Of a stretch of 64,000 nucleotides of DNA, positions 16,954 through 25,690 are shown piece by piece. The translations under genes and the position numbers were made by a program. The notes under the pieces were generated by a model, which worked only from the letters and a program-made list of their open reading frames with translations, was not told where the DNA came from and made no database searches. Location of the stretch: the NCBI GenBank assembly GCA_020637805.1, contig JACKJU010000003.1, positions 62,001 through 126,000 on the forward strand. The letters run 5' to 3'. This DNA is from Nitratireductor sp. Its GTDB lineage: Bacteria > Pseudomonadota > Alphaproteobacteria > Rhizobiales > Rhizobiaceae. Position 1 is the first letter of the stretch. The number at the start of each line of letters is the position of its first letter.

Positions 16954-17985
16954 ATGAAGACAGTTGTCATTCACACCGCGAAGGATTTGAGGATCGAGGA
17001 TCGCGAAGCGGGTTCCCCTGGTCCCGGTGAAGTGCAGGTTGCCCTTGCTTCAGGCGGCATCTGCGGGTCGGATCTCCACTACTATAATCATGGCGGCTTC
17101 GGAGCCGTTCGGCTCAGGGAGCCGATGATCCTGGGCCATGAAGTATCAGGCCATGTCACCGCACTGGGGCAGGGTGTGTCGGGTCTCGCGGTCGGCGATC
17201 TCGTGGCGGTGTCGCCGTCGCGCCCTTGTGGCCAATGTACCTATTGCCAGAAAGGCCTCCACAATCACTGCGAAAACATGCGCTTCTACGGCTCGGCCAT
17301 GCCTTTCCCGCATATCCAGGGAGCGTTTCGGGAAATCCTGACTGCTAACGCCATGCAATGCGTAAAGGCCGATGGCCTGACACCCGGAGAGGCCGCGATG
17401 GCCGAGCCTTTGTCTGTCTGCCTTCATGCAACGCGCAGGGCAGGTGAGATGCTTGGCAAGCGCGTGCTTGTCACCGGATCAGGCCCGATCGGAACCCTGT
17501 GCGTGCTCGCCGCTCGTTCGGCCGGGGCGGCGGAAATCGTGGTCACCGATCTTTCTGACGAGGCGCTGGCATTTGCTTCACGTGTTGGCGCCGACAGGGT
17601 GATCAACACGGGCCGCGATGGCGAAGAACTGTCTGCATATGCGGCGGGAAAGGGCTATTTCGATGTTCTGTATGAATGCTCCGGTGCGGCTGTTGCGCTG
17701 GCGGGTGCCATACCGGCCCTTAGGCCGCGCTCGGTGATCATGCAACTGGGTCTTGGCGGAGACATGACCTTGCCGGTTCAGGCAATGACCGCAAAGGAAC
17801 TGGACCTGCGCGGGTCATTCCGTTTCCACGAAGAGTTCCCGATGGCGGTCAGGCTCATGCAGGCAGGCATGATCGACGTGAAGCCCCTGATCTCGCACAC
17901 CATGACCCTGGACGATGCCGTTGCCGCCTTTGATCTGGCGTCGGACCGCAGCAGGGCAATGAAGGTCCAACTGGCGTTCGGGTAA
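16954..17985 (+). CDS. idnD: L-idonate 5-dehydrogenase (zinc-type)
   Basis: A 343-residue medium-chain Zn dehydrogenase. The catalytic zinc ligands are C37 (GGICGSDLH) and H62/E63 (LGHE), the structural zinc cysteines lie in SRPCGQCTYCQKGLHNHC, and the NAD site GSGPIGTL is near residue 173. It converts L-idonate to 5-ketogluconate, the substrate of IdnO encoded divergently. Its stop is eight bases from the stop of the converging GlcG-like gene. Confidence 0.9.
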   Translation: MKTVVIHTAKDLRIEDREAGSPGPGEVQVALASGGICGSDLHYYNHGGFGAVRLREPMILGHEVSGHVTALGQGVSGLAVGDLVAVSPSRPCGQCTYCQKGLHNHCENMRFYGSAMPFPHIQGAFREILTANAMQCVKADGLTPGEAAMAEPLSVCLHATRRAGEMLGKRVLVTGSGPIGTLCVLAARSAGAAEIVVTDLSDEALAFASRVGADRVINTGRDGEELSAYAAGKGYFDVLYECSGAAVALAGAIPALRPRSVIMQLGLGGDMTLPVQAMTAKELDLRGSFRFHEEFPMAVRLMQAGMIDVKPLISHTMTLDDAVAAFDLASDRSRAMKVQLAFG

Positions 17986-17993
17986 GCATCTCT

Positions 17994-18401
17994 TCAAACA
18001 AGAACAGCGAGCATGGCCTCGGCAACGGCAATGTCCTGTTCGCCCGTGCCTGAGCCCACACCGACGCCACCGGCCGCCTTGCCGTCAAGGATGATGGGCA
18101 AGCCTCCGGGCAGGCCGGTCACCAGCCCGCCGGTCGCCGCACCGATGGCGGATCGTACACCTTCTGGCACGGCATTGCTGGCTGCACCAGTCGATGCTGC
18201 GGTCAGCGCCTTGGCCAGTGCACTCTTCCGGCTAAGGAATTTTGCGCCCGTCATCCGGATTTCGCCCAGCACTTCGCCAGATGCATCGACAATGACGATG
18301 CATTGAGGCTGCCCCATTTCCTCCGCCTTGGCGATGCCGGCATCTAGCATTGCCATCACGGCACGGTGGGTGATGATTTTTCGCGTTTCGGTCAGTTGCA
18401 T
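17994..18401 (-). CDS. GlcG/HbpS family protein (DUF336)
   Basis: A 135-residue protein of the GlcG/HbpS family: MLDAGIAKAEEMGQP, then IVIVDASGEVLG, and a Gly-rich C-terminal half (GGLPIILDGKAAGGVGVGSGTGEQD). Family members occur in glycolate and propanediol clusters and in haem-binding sensors; the biochemical role is usually unknown. The start chosen is ATG 18401 with GAGG seven bases upstream; ATG 18425 has none. It is divergent from the SMP-30/gnd operon with a palindromic operator between, so it is probably co-regulated with them. Confidence 0.85.
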   Translation of the reverse strand: MQLTETRKIITHRAVMAMLDAGIAKAEEMGQPQCIVIVDASGEVLGEIRMTGAKFLSRKSALAKALTAASTGAASNAVPEGVRSAIGAATGGLVTGLPGGLPIILDGKAAGGVGVGSGTGEQDIAVAEAMLAVLV

Positions 18402-18428
18402 TTGAAAACCTCGAAGGTTAGACATGAC

Positions 18429-18444
18429 GTGTTATCGATAACAC
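18429..18444. promoter_or_regulatory. LacI-type operator between glcG-like gene and SMP-30 gene
   Basis: GTGTTATCGATAACAC, a 16-base perfect palindrome with the same TGTTATCGATAACA core as the idnO/idnD site. It lies 28 bases upstream of the glcG-like start and 30 bases before the SMP-30 ATG, close enough to block both promoters. Confidence 0.8.
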
Positions 18445-18473
18445 ATGTTGTGCGAATTGCGACAGGAAAGCCG

Positions 18474-19373
18474 ATGAGTTTCTTCGAGGTTTTTGATCCT
18501 GCATTCAAATCCTTCGTGATGGGGAATGCGCCAGTGAAGAACTTGGCTGGTGGCTTTGACTGGACAGAGGGTCCGGTATGGTTCGGCGATGCGAACTGTC
18601 TCCTGTTTTCAGACATTCCCAACAACAGGATCATGCGCTGGTCGCCAGGTGCAGGCGTGAGCACGTACCGCCAGCCCTCCAATTTCGCCAACGGGCATAC
18701 ACGCGACCGGGAAGGCAGGCTGGTCTCGTGCGAACATGGCACGCGGCGCGTGACGCGCACGGAGCTTGACGGCTCCATCACCGTCATTGCCGACAGCTAT
18801 GATGGAAAGCGCCTCAATTCGCCCAACGACGTCGTCGTCAAGTCCGACGGGACGATCTGGTTTTCCGATCCGCACTACGGAATCATGACAAACTACGAGG
18901 GTTACAAGTCCGAACAGGAATTGCCCTGCAACGTATACAGGGTGGACCCCTCCGACGGCTCGATTGAGGCCGTGCTGACAGATTTCAACTGCCCGAACGG
19001 ATTGGCATTCTCGCCGGATGAATCGAAGTTGTACGTGGCGGATACCGGCCGCATGTTCGGCAGCGATCCCCAGCATATCCGGGCATTCGACGTCGACGCC
19101 TCGGGAAAACTCACAGGCGGAAACGTGTTCCATGTCATATCGCCGGGCTGCGCGGATGGCTTCAGGCTCGACACCGACGGAAATATCTGGTCGTCGGCTG
19201 CAGATGGCGTGCATTGTATCTCGCCGAATGGCGTATTGCTTGGCAAGATCCTCGTTCCGGAGCTGGTGTCCAACGTCTGCTTTGGTGGCCGGGCAAAGCA
19301 TCAGCTCTTCATTACGGCAACGACGGGCATCTACGCAGTAACACTCAATCGCAAAGGTGCGGTCCTCCCATGA
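18474..19373 (+). CDS. SMP-30/gluconolactonase family lactonase
   Basis: A 299-residue beta-propeller with the family metal and active-site segments FDWTEGPVW (Glu ligand), NSPNDVVVKSDG (Asn ligand), NGLAFSPDESKLYVADTG (Asp ligand) and CADGFRLDTDGNIW. It hydrolyses aldonolactones to aldonates. AGGAAAG precedes ATG 18474. The stop overlaps the start of gnd by ATGA, so lactone opening and 6-phosphogluconate oxidation are translated together. It is clearly paralogous to the protein at 31726. Confidence 0.9.
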   Translation: MSFFEVFDPAFKSFVMGNAPVKNLAGGFDWTEGPVWFGDANCLLFSDIPNNRIMRWSPGAGVSTYRQPSNFANGHTRDREGRLVSCEHGTRRVTRTELDGSITVIADSYDGKRLNSPNDVVVKSDGTIWFSDPHYGIMTNYEGYKSEQELPCNVYRVDPSDGSIEAVLTDFNCPNGLAFSPDESKLYVADTGRMFGSDPQHIRAFDVDASGKLTGGNVFHVISPGCADGFRLDTDGNIWSSAADGVHCISPNGVLLGKILVPELVSNVCFGGRAKHQLFITATTGIYAVTLNRKGAVLP

Positions 19374-20782
19374 ATGCGCAACAACCCTCGATCGGCCTGA
19401 TTGGCCTTGGGACCATGGGCGCGGCACTGGCGCTCAACATTGCCGAGAACGGTTTTGCGATTGCGGTCTTCAATCGCACGGTGTCGCGTATTCCGGAATT
19501 CGTTGCCGCTGCCGGTGATCTCGGCGAGCGCATTACGCCCTCACAGAGCCTGGAAGAGTTCGTCGCTGCCATTGCCCGTCCGCGCCGGATCATCCTGATG
19601 GTGCCGGCCGGAAAGGTCGTTGACGACCAGATAGCCGCATTCGATCCCTTGCTGGACGAAGGCGACATCATCATAGATTGCGGCAACGCCAACTTCCGCG
19701 ACACGGACCGCCGTGCTGAGGCCTCTGCTGACAGGCCGTGGGAGTTCCTGGGCGTCGGTGTTTCGGGTGGTGAGGAGGGCGCGCGGCACGGGCCTTCCAT
19801 CATGGGCGGCGGAAAAAAGTCATCCTGGGATGAACTTGCACCAGTCTTCACGGCAATCTCGGCAAAGCACACGGATGGTGCGCCTTGCGCTGCGTGGATG
19901 GGCGAGGGCGGTGCTGGCCATTTCGTCAAGATGGTCCATAACGGCATCGAATATGCCGACATGCAGATGATTGCCGAAATCTACGGCCTGCTGCGGGATG
20001 GATATGGCTGGAATTCCTCACGTATCGCGGGCCTGTTCGAACGGTGGAACGAAGGTGCGCTCAAATCCTATCTGGTCGAGATAACTGCGAAGGTGGCGCA
20101 GACCACGGATCCGCTTACCGGCAAGCCGCTTCTTGACGTGATCCTCGACAAGGCCGGGCAGAAAGGTACGGGCCGCTGGACCGTCATCGAGGCGCAGCAT
20201 CTGGGTGCGCCGGTACCGGTGATCGAGGCAGCCGTGGCGGCGCGAAACATGTCCGCCGCCCTTGCGATGCGCCAGAAGGGGGAAGCGGCTTTCGGCAAAT
20301 CCGCCAGGCAGGTTTCCGGTGAACCGGACGAAGACATGCTGGAGGGGGCACTGATTGCCGGCAAGATACTTTGCTACGCCCAAGGCTTCGAAATGCTCGC
20401 CTCTGCATCGGCGCAGTTCGGCTGGAAGCTTCCACTTCCCGAAGTTGCCCGTGTCTGGCGCGCAGGCTGCATCATTCGCTCCTCGATGCTGGACGACATG
20501 GCTTCCGCGCTGACCCGCTCACCCGGCGAGAACATCGTGTTCGACAGTTACTTCAGCAATCTGCTTTCGGAAAATGCGGATCGTCTGCGCAATACGGCAA
20601 TGACAGCAATTGGGCATGGTCATCCCGCGCCAAGCCTTGCCTCCGGTCTGAATTGGTTCGACCAGTTGCGCGCTTCCCGCTCGACCGCAAACCTGATCCA
20701 GGGGCAGAGGGATTTCTTTGGTCTGCACGGTTTCAAGCGGCTCGACAGGGAAGGCGACTTCCACGGCCCGTGGGCGGGTTGA
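19370..20782 (+). CDS. gnd: 6-phosphogluconate dehydrogenase, decarboxylating
   Basis: A 470-residue protein with GLGTMG at residues 12-17, an FNRT cofactor segment, VGVSGGEEGARHGPSIMGGG near 125-145 and the catalytic Lys in GAGHFVKMVHNGIEYADMQ. The length is exactly that of classical dimeric Gnd. It oxidises 6-phosphogluconate to ribulose 5-phosphate and CO2. Its position in an SMP-30/idn island, behind a LacI-type operator, suggests an inducible catabolic copy, perhaps besides a housekeeping zwf-linked enzyme elsewhere. Confidence 0.93.
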   Translation: MNAQQPSIGLIGLGTMGAALALNIAENGFAIAVFNRTVSRIPEFVAAAGDLGERITPSQSLEEFVAAIARPRRIILMVPAGKVVDDQIAAFDPLLDEGDIIIDCGNANFRDTDRRAEASADRPWEFLGVGVSGGEEGARHGPSIMGGGKKSSWDELAPVFTAISAKHTDGAPCAAWMGEGGAGHFVKMVHNGIEYADMQMIAEIYGLLRDGYGWNSSRIAGLFERWNEGALKSYLVEITAKVAQTTDPLTGKPLLDVILDKAGQKGTGRWTVIEAQHLGAPVPVIEAAVAARNMSAALAMRQKGEAAFGKSARQVSGEPDEDMLEGALIAGKILCYAQGFEMLASASAQFGWKLPLPEVARVWRAGCIIRSSMLDDMASALTRSPGENIVFDSYFSNLLSENADRLRNTAMTAIGHGHPAPSLASGLNWFDQLRASRSTANLIQGQRDFFGLHGFKRLDREGDFHGPWAG

Positions 20783-20811
20783 ACCTGCACGGAATGCGTT
20801 CGTTGAGATGC

Positions 20812-21855
20812 CTAAAGGGTTTCGCCCGGTATCAGGCGCGTTGGAACAGCGTTGACGTCGTCGGCCGGCTCGTCGCGCAGGCGCCGTACCAATAACTCGG
20901 CAGAGAGCTTGCCGATCTGTTCCGTCGGTACGCTTGTTGTAGTCAATTGCCTGGACATGATGGATGCGGCTTCATGCCCGCCCCAGCCGGCAACGGCAAT
21001 GTCGTCTGGAACACGGATGCCCTTGCGCTGTAGCCATGCCATGCCGCCCAGCGCCATCGTGTCGTCCTGAAAATAGATCATGTCCAGGTCCGGCAGACGG
21101 TTCAGCAGGGTTTCGGTTCCGTAGTAGCCAGAGTAGAAGCCGGGCGTATCGTTGAGTATCTCTTTTGTCAGAACGGTTTGTCCCGCTTCCTCGATTGCCT
21201 GCGAAAACCCCGTGAAGCGTTCCGGACCACCGGTCTTGCGGTCGCGAACAGCGCCCAGGATTCCAGGCTTCCTGCGCCCCCTAGAAATTGCATAGCGCCC
21301 CATTTCAAAACCGGAATCGGACTGGTTGAACCCGACCGACAGATCGAGCGGGCTGGTATTCAAATCCCAGAACTCGACGATCGGAATGGTGGCATCGCGA
21401 AGATATTCCAGCGTGCCCTGGCTGTGGTGCTTGGTGGACAGGAGTACACCGGCGGGCCGCCAGGACAACAGGCTGCGCAGCCATGTTTCCTCGTCATCGT
21501 GCTGCCAGTTGTGGCTGCCGATCAATGTCTGGTATCCGAGCCGCAGGAAGGTACGGTCGACACTTTCCAGTACCTTCGAAAAGTAGGGATCGGAGAAACT
21601 GGGAACACAGACACCGACGAGTGTGGAGGCTTCCTTAGAGCCGAATGCGGCAGCGAGGCGGTTCGGCAGGTAGCCCAGCCGGTTGACTTCCGCGAGTACA
21701 CGTTCGCGGGTTTCTTCTGAAAACCCGTCTGTCCCGCGCAGCACCCGCGAAACCGTCATCTTGGACACACCTGCGGCAGCAGCGATCTGTTCCAGCTTCG
21801 GCGATCCCCGCCTGCTTCTGGCCGGTTTCAAACGTTCCGTTCCCCATTTCGTCAT
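20812..21855 (-). CDS. LacI-family regulator of the adjacent sugar ABC transporter
   Basis: A 347-residue LacI protein. A basic N-terminus precedes the helix-turn-helix IAAAAGVSKMTVSRVLRG (near residues 21-38), and the sensor domain follows. It is divergent from the ABC operon at 21988. Two palindromes lie in the 132 bases between, so autoregulation and control of the transporter are likely. The start at ATG 21855 places the HTH in its normal position; the open frame continues upstream only through the operators and into the transporter gene. The Shine-Dalgarno is weak. Confidence 0.88.
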   Translation of the reverse strand: MTKWGTERLKPARSRRGSPKLEQIAAAAGVSKMTVSRVLRGTDGFSEETRERVLAEVNRLGYLPNRLAAAFGSKEASTLVGVCVPSFSDPYFSKVLESVDRTFLRLGYQTLIGSHNWQHDDEETWLRSLLSWRPAGVLLSTKHHSQGTLEYLRDATIPIVEFWDLNTSPLDLSVGFNQSDSGFEMGRYAISRGRRKPGILGAVRDRKTGGPERFTGFSQAIEEAGQTVLTKEILNDTPGFYSGYYGTETLLNRLPDLDMIYFQDDTMALGGMAWLQRKGIRVPDDIAVAGWGGHEAASIMSRQLTTTSVPTEQIGKLSAELLVRRLRDEPADDVNAVPTRLIPGETL

Positions 21856-21884
21856 CGTTCGGGAGCCAGAGAGATACCGATATC

Positions 21885-21898
21885 TGTTATCGATAACA
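21885..21898. promoter_or_regulatory. LacI-type operator O1 at the lacI/ABC divergent promoter
   Basis: TGTTATCGATAACA, a 14-base perfect palindrome identical to the core of the sites at 16775 and 18429. It lies 30 bases upstream of the LacI start. Confidence 0.8.
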
Positions 21899-21933
21899 TT
21901 TATGTTGACTCTCCAAGCTGAACTAAAATAGCA

Positions 21934-21951
21934 TACGTTATCGGTAACGTA
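21934..21951. promoter_or_regulatory. LacI-type operator O2 at the lacI/ABC divergent promoter
   Basis: TACGTTATCGGTAACGTA is a near-perfect 18-base palindrome with one mismatched pair. Its centre is 51 bases from the centre of O1, about five helical turns, which would allow looping or paired binding. It lies 37 bases before the GTG of the ABC ATPase gene. Confidence 0.75.
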
Positions 21952-21987
21952 AACTTCTGCCCGTTGCCGTTTCTGGAGGAGGAGAAG

Positions 21988-23511
21988 GTGGAGCAACCCC
22001 GTGGCCTGTTCTTTGACAGGATCGTAAAGTCGTTCGGTGGCACACAGGCGCTTCGCGGCGTTTCGCTGCATGTGGACCGGGGCGAGATAGTTGCTCTGCT
22101 CGGCGAAAACGGCGCCGGGAAGTCCACGCTGATCAAGGTTCTCGGGGGAATACACAAGCCCGACAATGGCCGCGTTCTGATCGATGGCGAGGAATACCAC
22201 CACACGCCCGGCCGCATGAATGAACGCCAGAAGGTGGCATTCATCCACCAGGATCTCGGGCTGATCGAGTGGATGAGCGTCGCCGAGAACATTGCCCTCG
22301 CGGTCGGATTCCAGAAGAAGGGCGGCCTCATTTCGTGGTCGCAGTCCGAAGCGATTGCACGCAAGGCACTGGCACTGGTCGAGTGCGATTTCGATCCTTC
22401 GACGCGCGTTTCCACCTTGTCGAGAACGGAAAAATCACTGGTCGCGATAGCGCGGGCGCTGGTTGTCGAATGCGATTACCTCGTGCTGGACGAACCAACC
22501 GCCAGCCTGCCCGCCGATGAAGTCGAGAGACTGTTTGCAGCACTTCGTCCGCTGAAGGAGCGCGGTGTGGGCATGATCTACGTCTCCCATCGCCTCGATG
22601 AAATCTTCAAGGTCGCCGACCGCGTCGCCGTTTTGCGCGATGGTGATATGGTCGGCATGCGCGATATCCTTCACACCAACCCGGAAGAACTTGTAACGCT
22701 GATCGTTGGCCGCAAGGCCCGCGAGTTCACAAAGCCTGCTCTCGCAAGCGGCCCTGCTGTTCTTGGCGTCAGCGGGCTGATGACCGACAGGGTAGGGCCG
22801 GTGGATTTCACACTGCGTCATGGCGAGGTTCTGGGCCTTGTCGGCCTTCGCGGTGCCGGTCACGAAGATGTCGGCCGCGCGCTTTTCGGCGTTGTAGAGC
22901 ATGACGGTCTGGTTCTTCTGGAGGGCGCGAAGCCCGACCTGACAGATGAGCGTTCGGCAATGCGTTCAGGCATTGGTTTCGTGGCGCGCGACCGCATAGT
23001 CGAGTCGGTCGCACCTGCGCTGACGATCTGCGAAAACATGTTCCTCAATCCTCTGGTTCGTGGACGGCGGCTCCTGGAACTGCAGGGCCGTGCCCTGGAA
23101 GACGGCGCGGCACGGGATCTTGGAAAGCTGGTAGGGCTGAGCCCGAACGATCCTTCGCTCGCCATCGAGGCGCTGTCCGGCGGTAACCAGCAGAAGGTGG
23201 TTGTCGGCCGCTGGCTGAATACCGGCCGCAAGCTCTTGATCGCAGAAGATCCGACTGCCGGAGTGGATGTGGGTGCCAAGGCTGAAATCTACAGCCTGCT
23301 GTTCGATGCCATGAAATCCGGAATGGGCGTGCTGGTCGTCTCCACCGATTTCGAGGAGATCGCCAATATCTGCCACCGTGCGCTTGTCTTCAGCCGCGGA
23401 CAACTGGTTGCCGAGCTTGAAGGCGTCAAGCTTTCCACCGAAAGCCTCATTCAGGCTGCTTCGGCAGGTGAAATCAACGGGACAGAGAGGGCGTCCGATG
23501 CAGTCCATTGA
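21988..23511 (+). CDS. Sugar ABC transporter ATPase, two nucleotide-binding domains (RbsA/MglA class)
   Basis: A 507-residue protein with two ABC domains. The first is canonical (GENGAGKST near residue 40, LDEPTAS near 166). The second has a degenerate P-loop (GLRGAGHEDVGRALFG) but a good signature LSGGNQQK near residue 400, as in the RbsA class. GTG 21988 is chosen because GGAGGAGGAG lies just before it; TTG 21964 has no such site. It energises import through the permease at 23498 with the binding protein at 24550. Confidence 0.9.
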   Translation: MEQPRGLFFDRIVKSFGGTQALRGVSLHVDRGEIVALLGENGAGKSTLIKVLGGIHKPDNGRVLIDGEEYHHTPGRMNERQKVAFIHQDLGLIEWMSVAENIALAVGFQKKGGLISWSQSEAIARKALALVECDFDPSTRVSTLSRTEKSLVAIARALVVECDYLVLDEPTASLPADEVERLFAALRPLKERGVGMIYVSHRLDEIFKVADRVAVLRDGDMVGMRDILHTNPEELVTLIVGRKAREFTKPALASGPAVLGVSGLMTDRVGPVDFTLRHGEVLGLVGLRGAGHEDVGRALFGVVEHDGLVLLEGAKPDLTDERSAMRSGIGFVARDRIVESVAPALTICENMFLNPLVRGRRLLELQGRALEDGAARDLGKLVGLSPNDPSLAIEALSGGNQQKVVVGRWLNTGRKLLIAEDPTAGVDVGAKAEIYSLLFDAMKSGMGVLVVSTDFEEIANICHRALVFSRGQLVAELEGVKLSTESLIQAASAGEINGTERASDAVH

Positions 23512-24520
23512 ATCAAGTGCCTTGGAGCCTACCAGGGCAGAGCTCGCCAACGCGACCAAGGCTCAGAAGATCGTCCGTTTCCTGCCTGTATACGGTTTGG
23601 TCATTCTGACCGTGTTCCTGATCCTGCTGTTTTCGATGCTGCTGCCGAAAACCTTTCCCACGCTGCTCAACCTGAGAGCGATACTCTCCGACAAATCGAT
23701 TGTCGCCCTTTTGAGCCTCGCCGCGATGGTGCCGATGGCCGCCGGGCGCATCGACCTGACGGTCGGTTACGGAATTGTCATATGGCATATCCTGGCCATA
23801 TCGCTTCAGACGATGTTTGGCATTCCATGGCCCTTGGCCGTGCTGATCGTTCTTTCGCTTGGCGCACTTGTCGGCTTCTTCAACGGTCTGCTGGTCGAGG
23901 TCGCGAAGATCGACAGCTTCATCGCCACGCTTGGAACCGGAACGATACTTTATGCGCTGGCGCTCTGGCACACGGGCGGGCGGCAGGTCGTGGGTGTGTT
24001 GCCAGATGGATTCTATGCGCTCAACGGCACCTTCATATTCGGTCTGCCGATAACCGCTTACTACCTCTTCGCAATCACCATCGGGATGTGGCTGGTGCTC
24101 GAATACACGCCGGTCGGTCGGTACCTCTATGCAATTGGAGCAAACCCCAGGGCGGCTGAGCTGAACGGCATTCCAACGCGCAAATTCGTTGTCGGAGCCT
24201 TCGTGACATCGGGCCTGATGACCGCGCTTGCAGGCGTGCTCCTTGCCTCGAAGCTGCGCATCGGCCAGGCGAGCGTGGGTCTCGAATTCCTGCTGCCGGC
24301 CCTTGTTGGCGCGTTTCTCGGATCGACCACCATCAAGCCGGGCCGCGTCAACGTCTGGGGCACGATGATCGGCGTCACGATCCTTGCAGTCGGCATTTCC
24401 GGCATCCAGCAGTTTGGAGGCTCCTTCTGGGTGGAGCCGATGTTCAATGGGGTGACCCTGCTCGTCGCAATCGGAATTGCCGGCTATGCGCAACGCCGCA
24501 AGGGCGCAGCCGGAAAATAA
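23498..24520 (+). CDS. Sugar ABC transporter permease (RbsC class)
   Basis: A 340-residue integral membrane protein with about ten helices. The AAMVPMAAGRIDLTVGYGIV segment matches the conserved RbsC/FrcC stretch that is usually GGIDLSVG; here Arg replaces the second Gly. The cytoplasmic EAA-like loop reads YAIGANPRAAELNGIPTRKF. The start ATG 23498 overlaps the ATPase gene by 14 bases, so the two are translationally coupled. Partner of the ATPase at 21988. Confidence 0.9.
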   Translation: MQSIESSALEPTRAELANATKAQKIVRFLPVYGLVILTVFLILLFSMLLPKTFPTLLNLRAILSDKSIVALLSLAAMVPMAAGRIDLTVGYGIVIWHILAISLQTMFGIPWPLAVLIVLSLGALVGFFNGLLVEVAKIDSFIATLGTGTILYALALWHTGGRQVVGVLPDGFYALNGTFIFGLPITAYYLFAITIGMWLVLEYTPVGRYLYAIGANPRAAELNGIPTRKFVVGAFVTSGLMTALAGVLLASKLRIGQASVGLEFLLPALVGAFLGSTTIKPGRVNVWGTMIGVTILAVGISGIQQFGGSFWVEPMFNGVTLLVAIGIAGYAQRRKGAAGK

Positions 24521-24549
24521 GAGATCAACTTCAGCAACAGGAGGATACC

Positions 24550-25602
24550 ATGCTGAGAAGAACATTCATGCAGACCTGGATGGCCGGTACGGTCATCGCT
24601 GGCATGGGACTGACCGCGTCCCACGCAGCGACGGCCTTCGATGGCCCCACGTCCGGCCCGAAGGCCGCGGAAGGCAAGACCATCGTCGTGCTTGCCGGAG
24701 ACATGAAGAATGGTGGCATTCTTGGCGTGACCAAGGGCGTGGAGGAAGCCGCTGCCAAGATTGGCTGGGAGGTCCGGGTACTTGACGGGGCAGGGTCGGT
24801 TCAGGGCCGTACTGCCGCTTTCGGTCAGGCGATGGCACTGCAGCCGGATGGGATTATCGTCAACGGCTTCGATGCCGTCGAGCAGCAGGCAGCGCTCGAC
24901 CAGGTTGCTGCCGCAAAGATCCCGATGGTTGCCTGGCACTCCGGACCAAAAATCGGTTGCGATGCACCGGGAGGCATTTTCGCCAACGTGTCTACCGATG
25001 CCATGACGGTCTCCGAGAAGGCGGCTGAATGGGCGGTCAACGATGCCGGCGGCAAACCGGGTGCAGTGATCTTCACGGACTCCACCTACAAGATCGCCAT
25101 CGCCAAGGCAGACCGCATCAAGGAAACCATCGAGAAGATGGGCGGCACCGTGCTTGAATATGTCGATACGCCGATCGCCGACACGTCCAACCGCATGGGG
25201 CCGTTGACGACGAGCCTCCTTCAGAAGTACGGCGACCAGTGGACCCACGCGCTTGCCATCAACGACATCTATTTCGACTTCATGGGTCCGGCTCTCGCAG
25301 CTGCGGGCGTACCCGGCGATGGTTCACCCAAGGCGGTTGCTGCAGGCGATGGTTCGGAATCGGCCTTCCAGCGCATCCGGACCGGCCAGTACCAGTCGAT
25401 TACCGTAGCCGAGCCGCTCAACCTGCAGGGCTGGCAGCTCGTGGACGAGCTCAACCGTGCCGTCCAGGGAGAAGCATGCTCCGGCTATGTCACGGCACCG
25501 GCTGTAGTCGACAAGGCAGGCGCGATCGCAATGGGCGACAGCCCGATCTTCGATCCGGACAACGGCTATCGCGAAGCTTACTCCGCTATCTGGGGCAAGT
25601 GA
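24550..25602 (+). CDS. Sugar ABC transporter periplasmic binding protein (RbsB class)
   Basis: A 350-residue protein with an N-terminal export signal; the RRTFMQ segment resembles a Tat motif and the cleavage site is probably after SHA. The fold is the type I periplasmic binding protein (DGIIVNGFDAVEQQAALDQV, then IPMVAWHSGP). The gene is last in the operon, unlike the usual first position, and has its own AGGAGG upstream. It is followed by an intrinsic terminator. The ligand is likely an aldonate, sugar lactone or related sugar given the shared operators. Confidence 0.9.
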   Translation: MLRRTFMQTWMAGTVIAGMGLTASHAATAFDGPTSGPKAAEGKTIVVLAGDMKNGGILGVTKGVEEAAAKIGWEVRVLDGAGSVQGRTAAFGQAMALQPDGIIVNGFDAVEQQAALDQVAAAKIPMVAWHSGPKIGCDAPGGIFANVSTDAMTVSEKAAEWAVNDAGGKPGAVIFTDSTYKIAIAKADRIKETIEKMGGTVLEYVDTPIADTSNRMGPLTTSLLQKYGDQWTHALAINDIYFDFMGPALAAAGVPGDGSPKAVAAGDGSESAFQRIRTGQYQSITVAEPLNLQGWQLVDELNRAVQGEACSGYVTAPAVVDKAGAIAMGDSPIFDPDNGYREAYSAIWGK

Positions 25603-25630
25603 CGGTCGAAAGCCGCATCAAATGAAGTAT

Positions 25631-25657
25631 GGGGGCGGACATTGCGTTCGCCCCTTT
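25631..25657 (+). terminator. Intrinsic terminator of the first ABC operon
   Basis: GGGGCGGAC and GTTCGCCCC pair over nine positions (one G-T) with a five-base loop, followed by TTT. It lies 29 bases after the binding-protein stop and between converging genes. Confidence 0.7.
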
Positions 25658-25690
25658 CACTTGAGGTCTTGTCCGGGCATGGCGCAGGGA

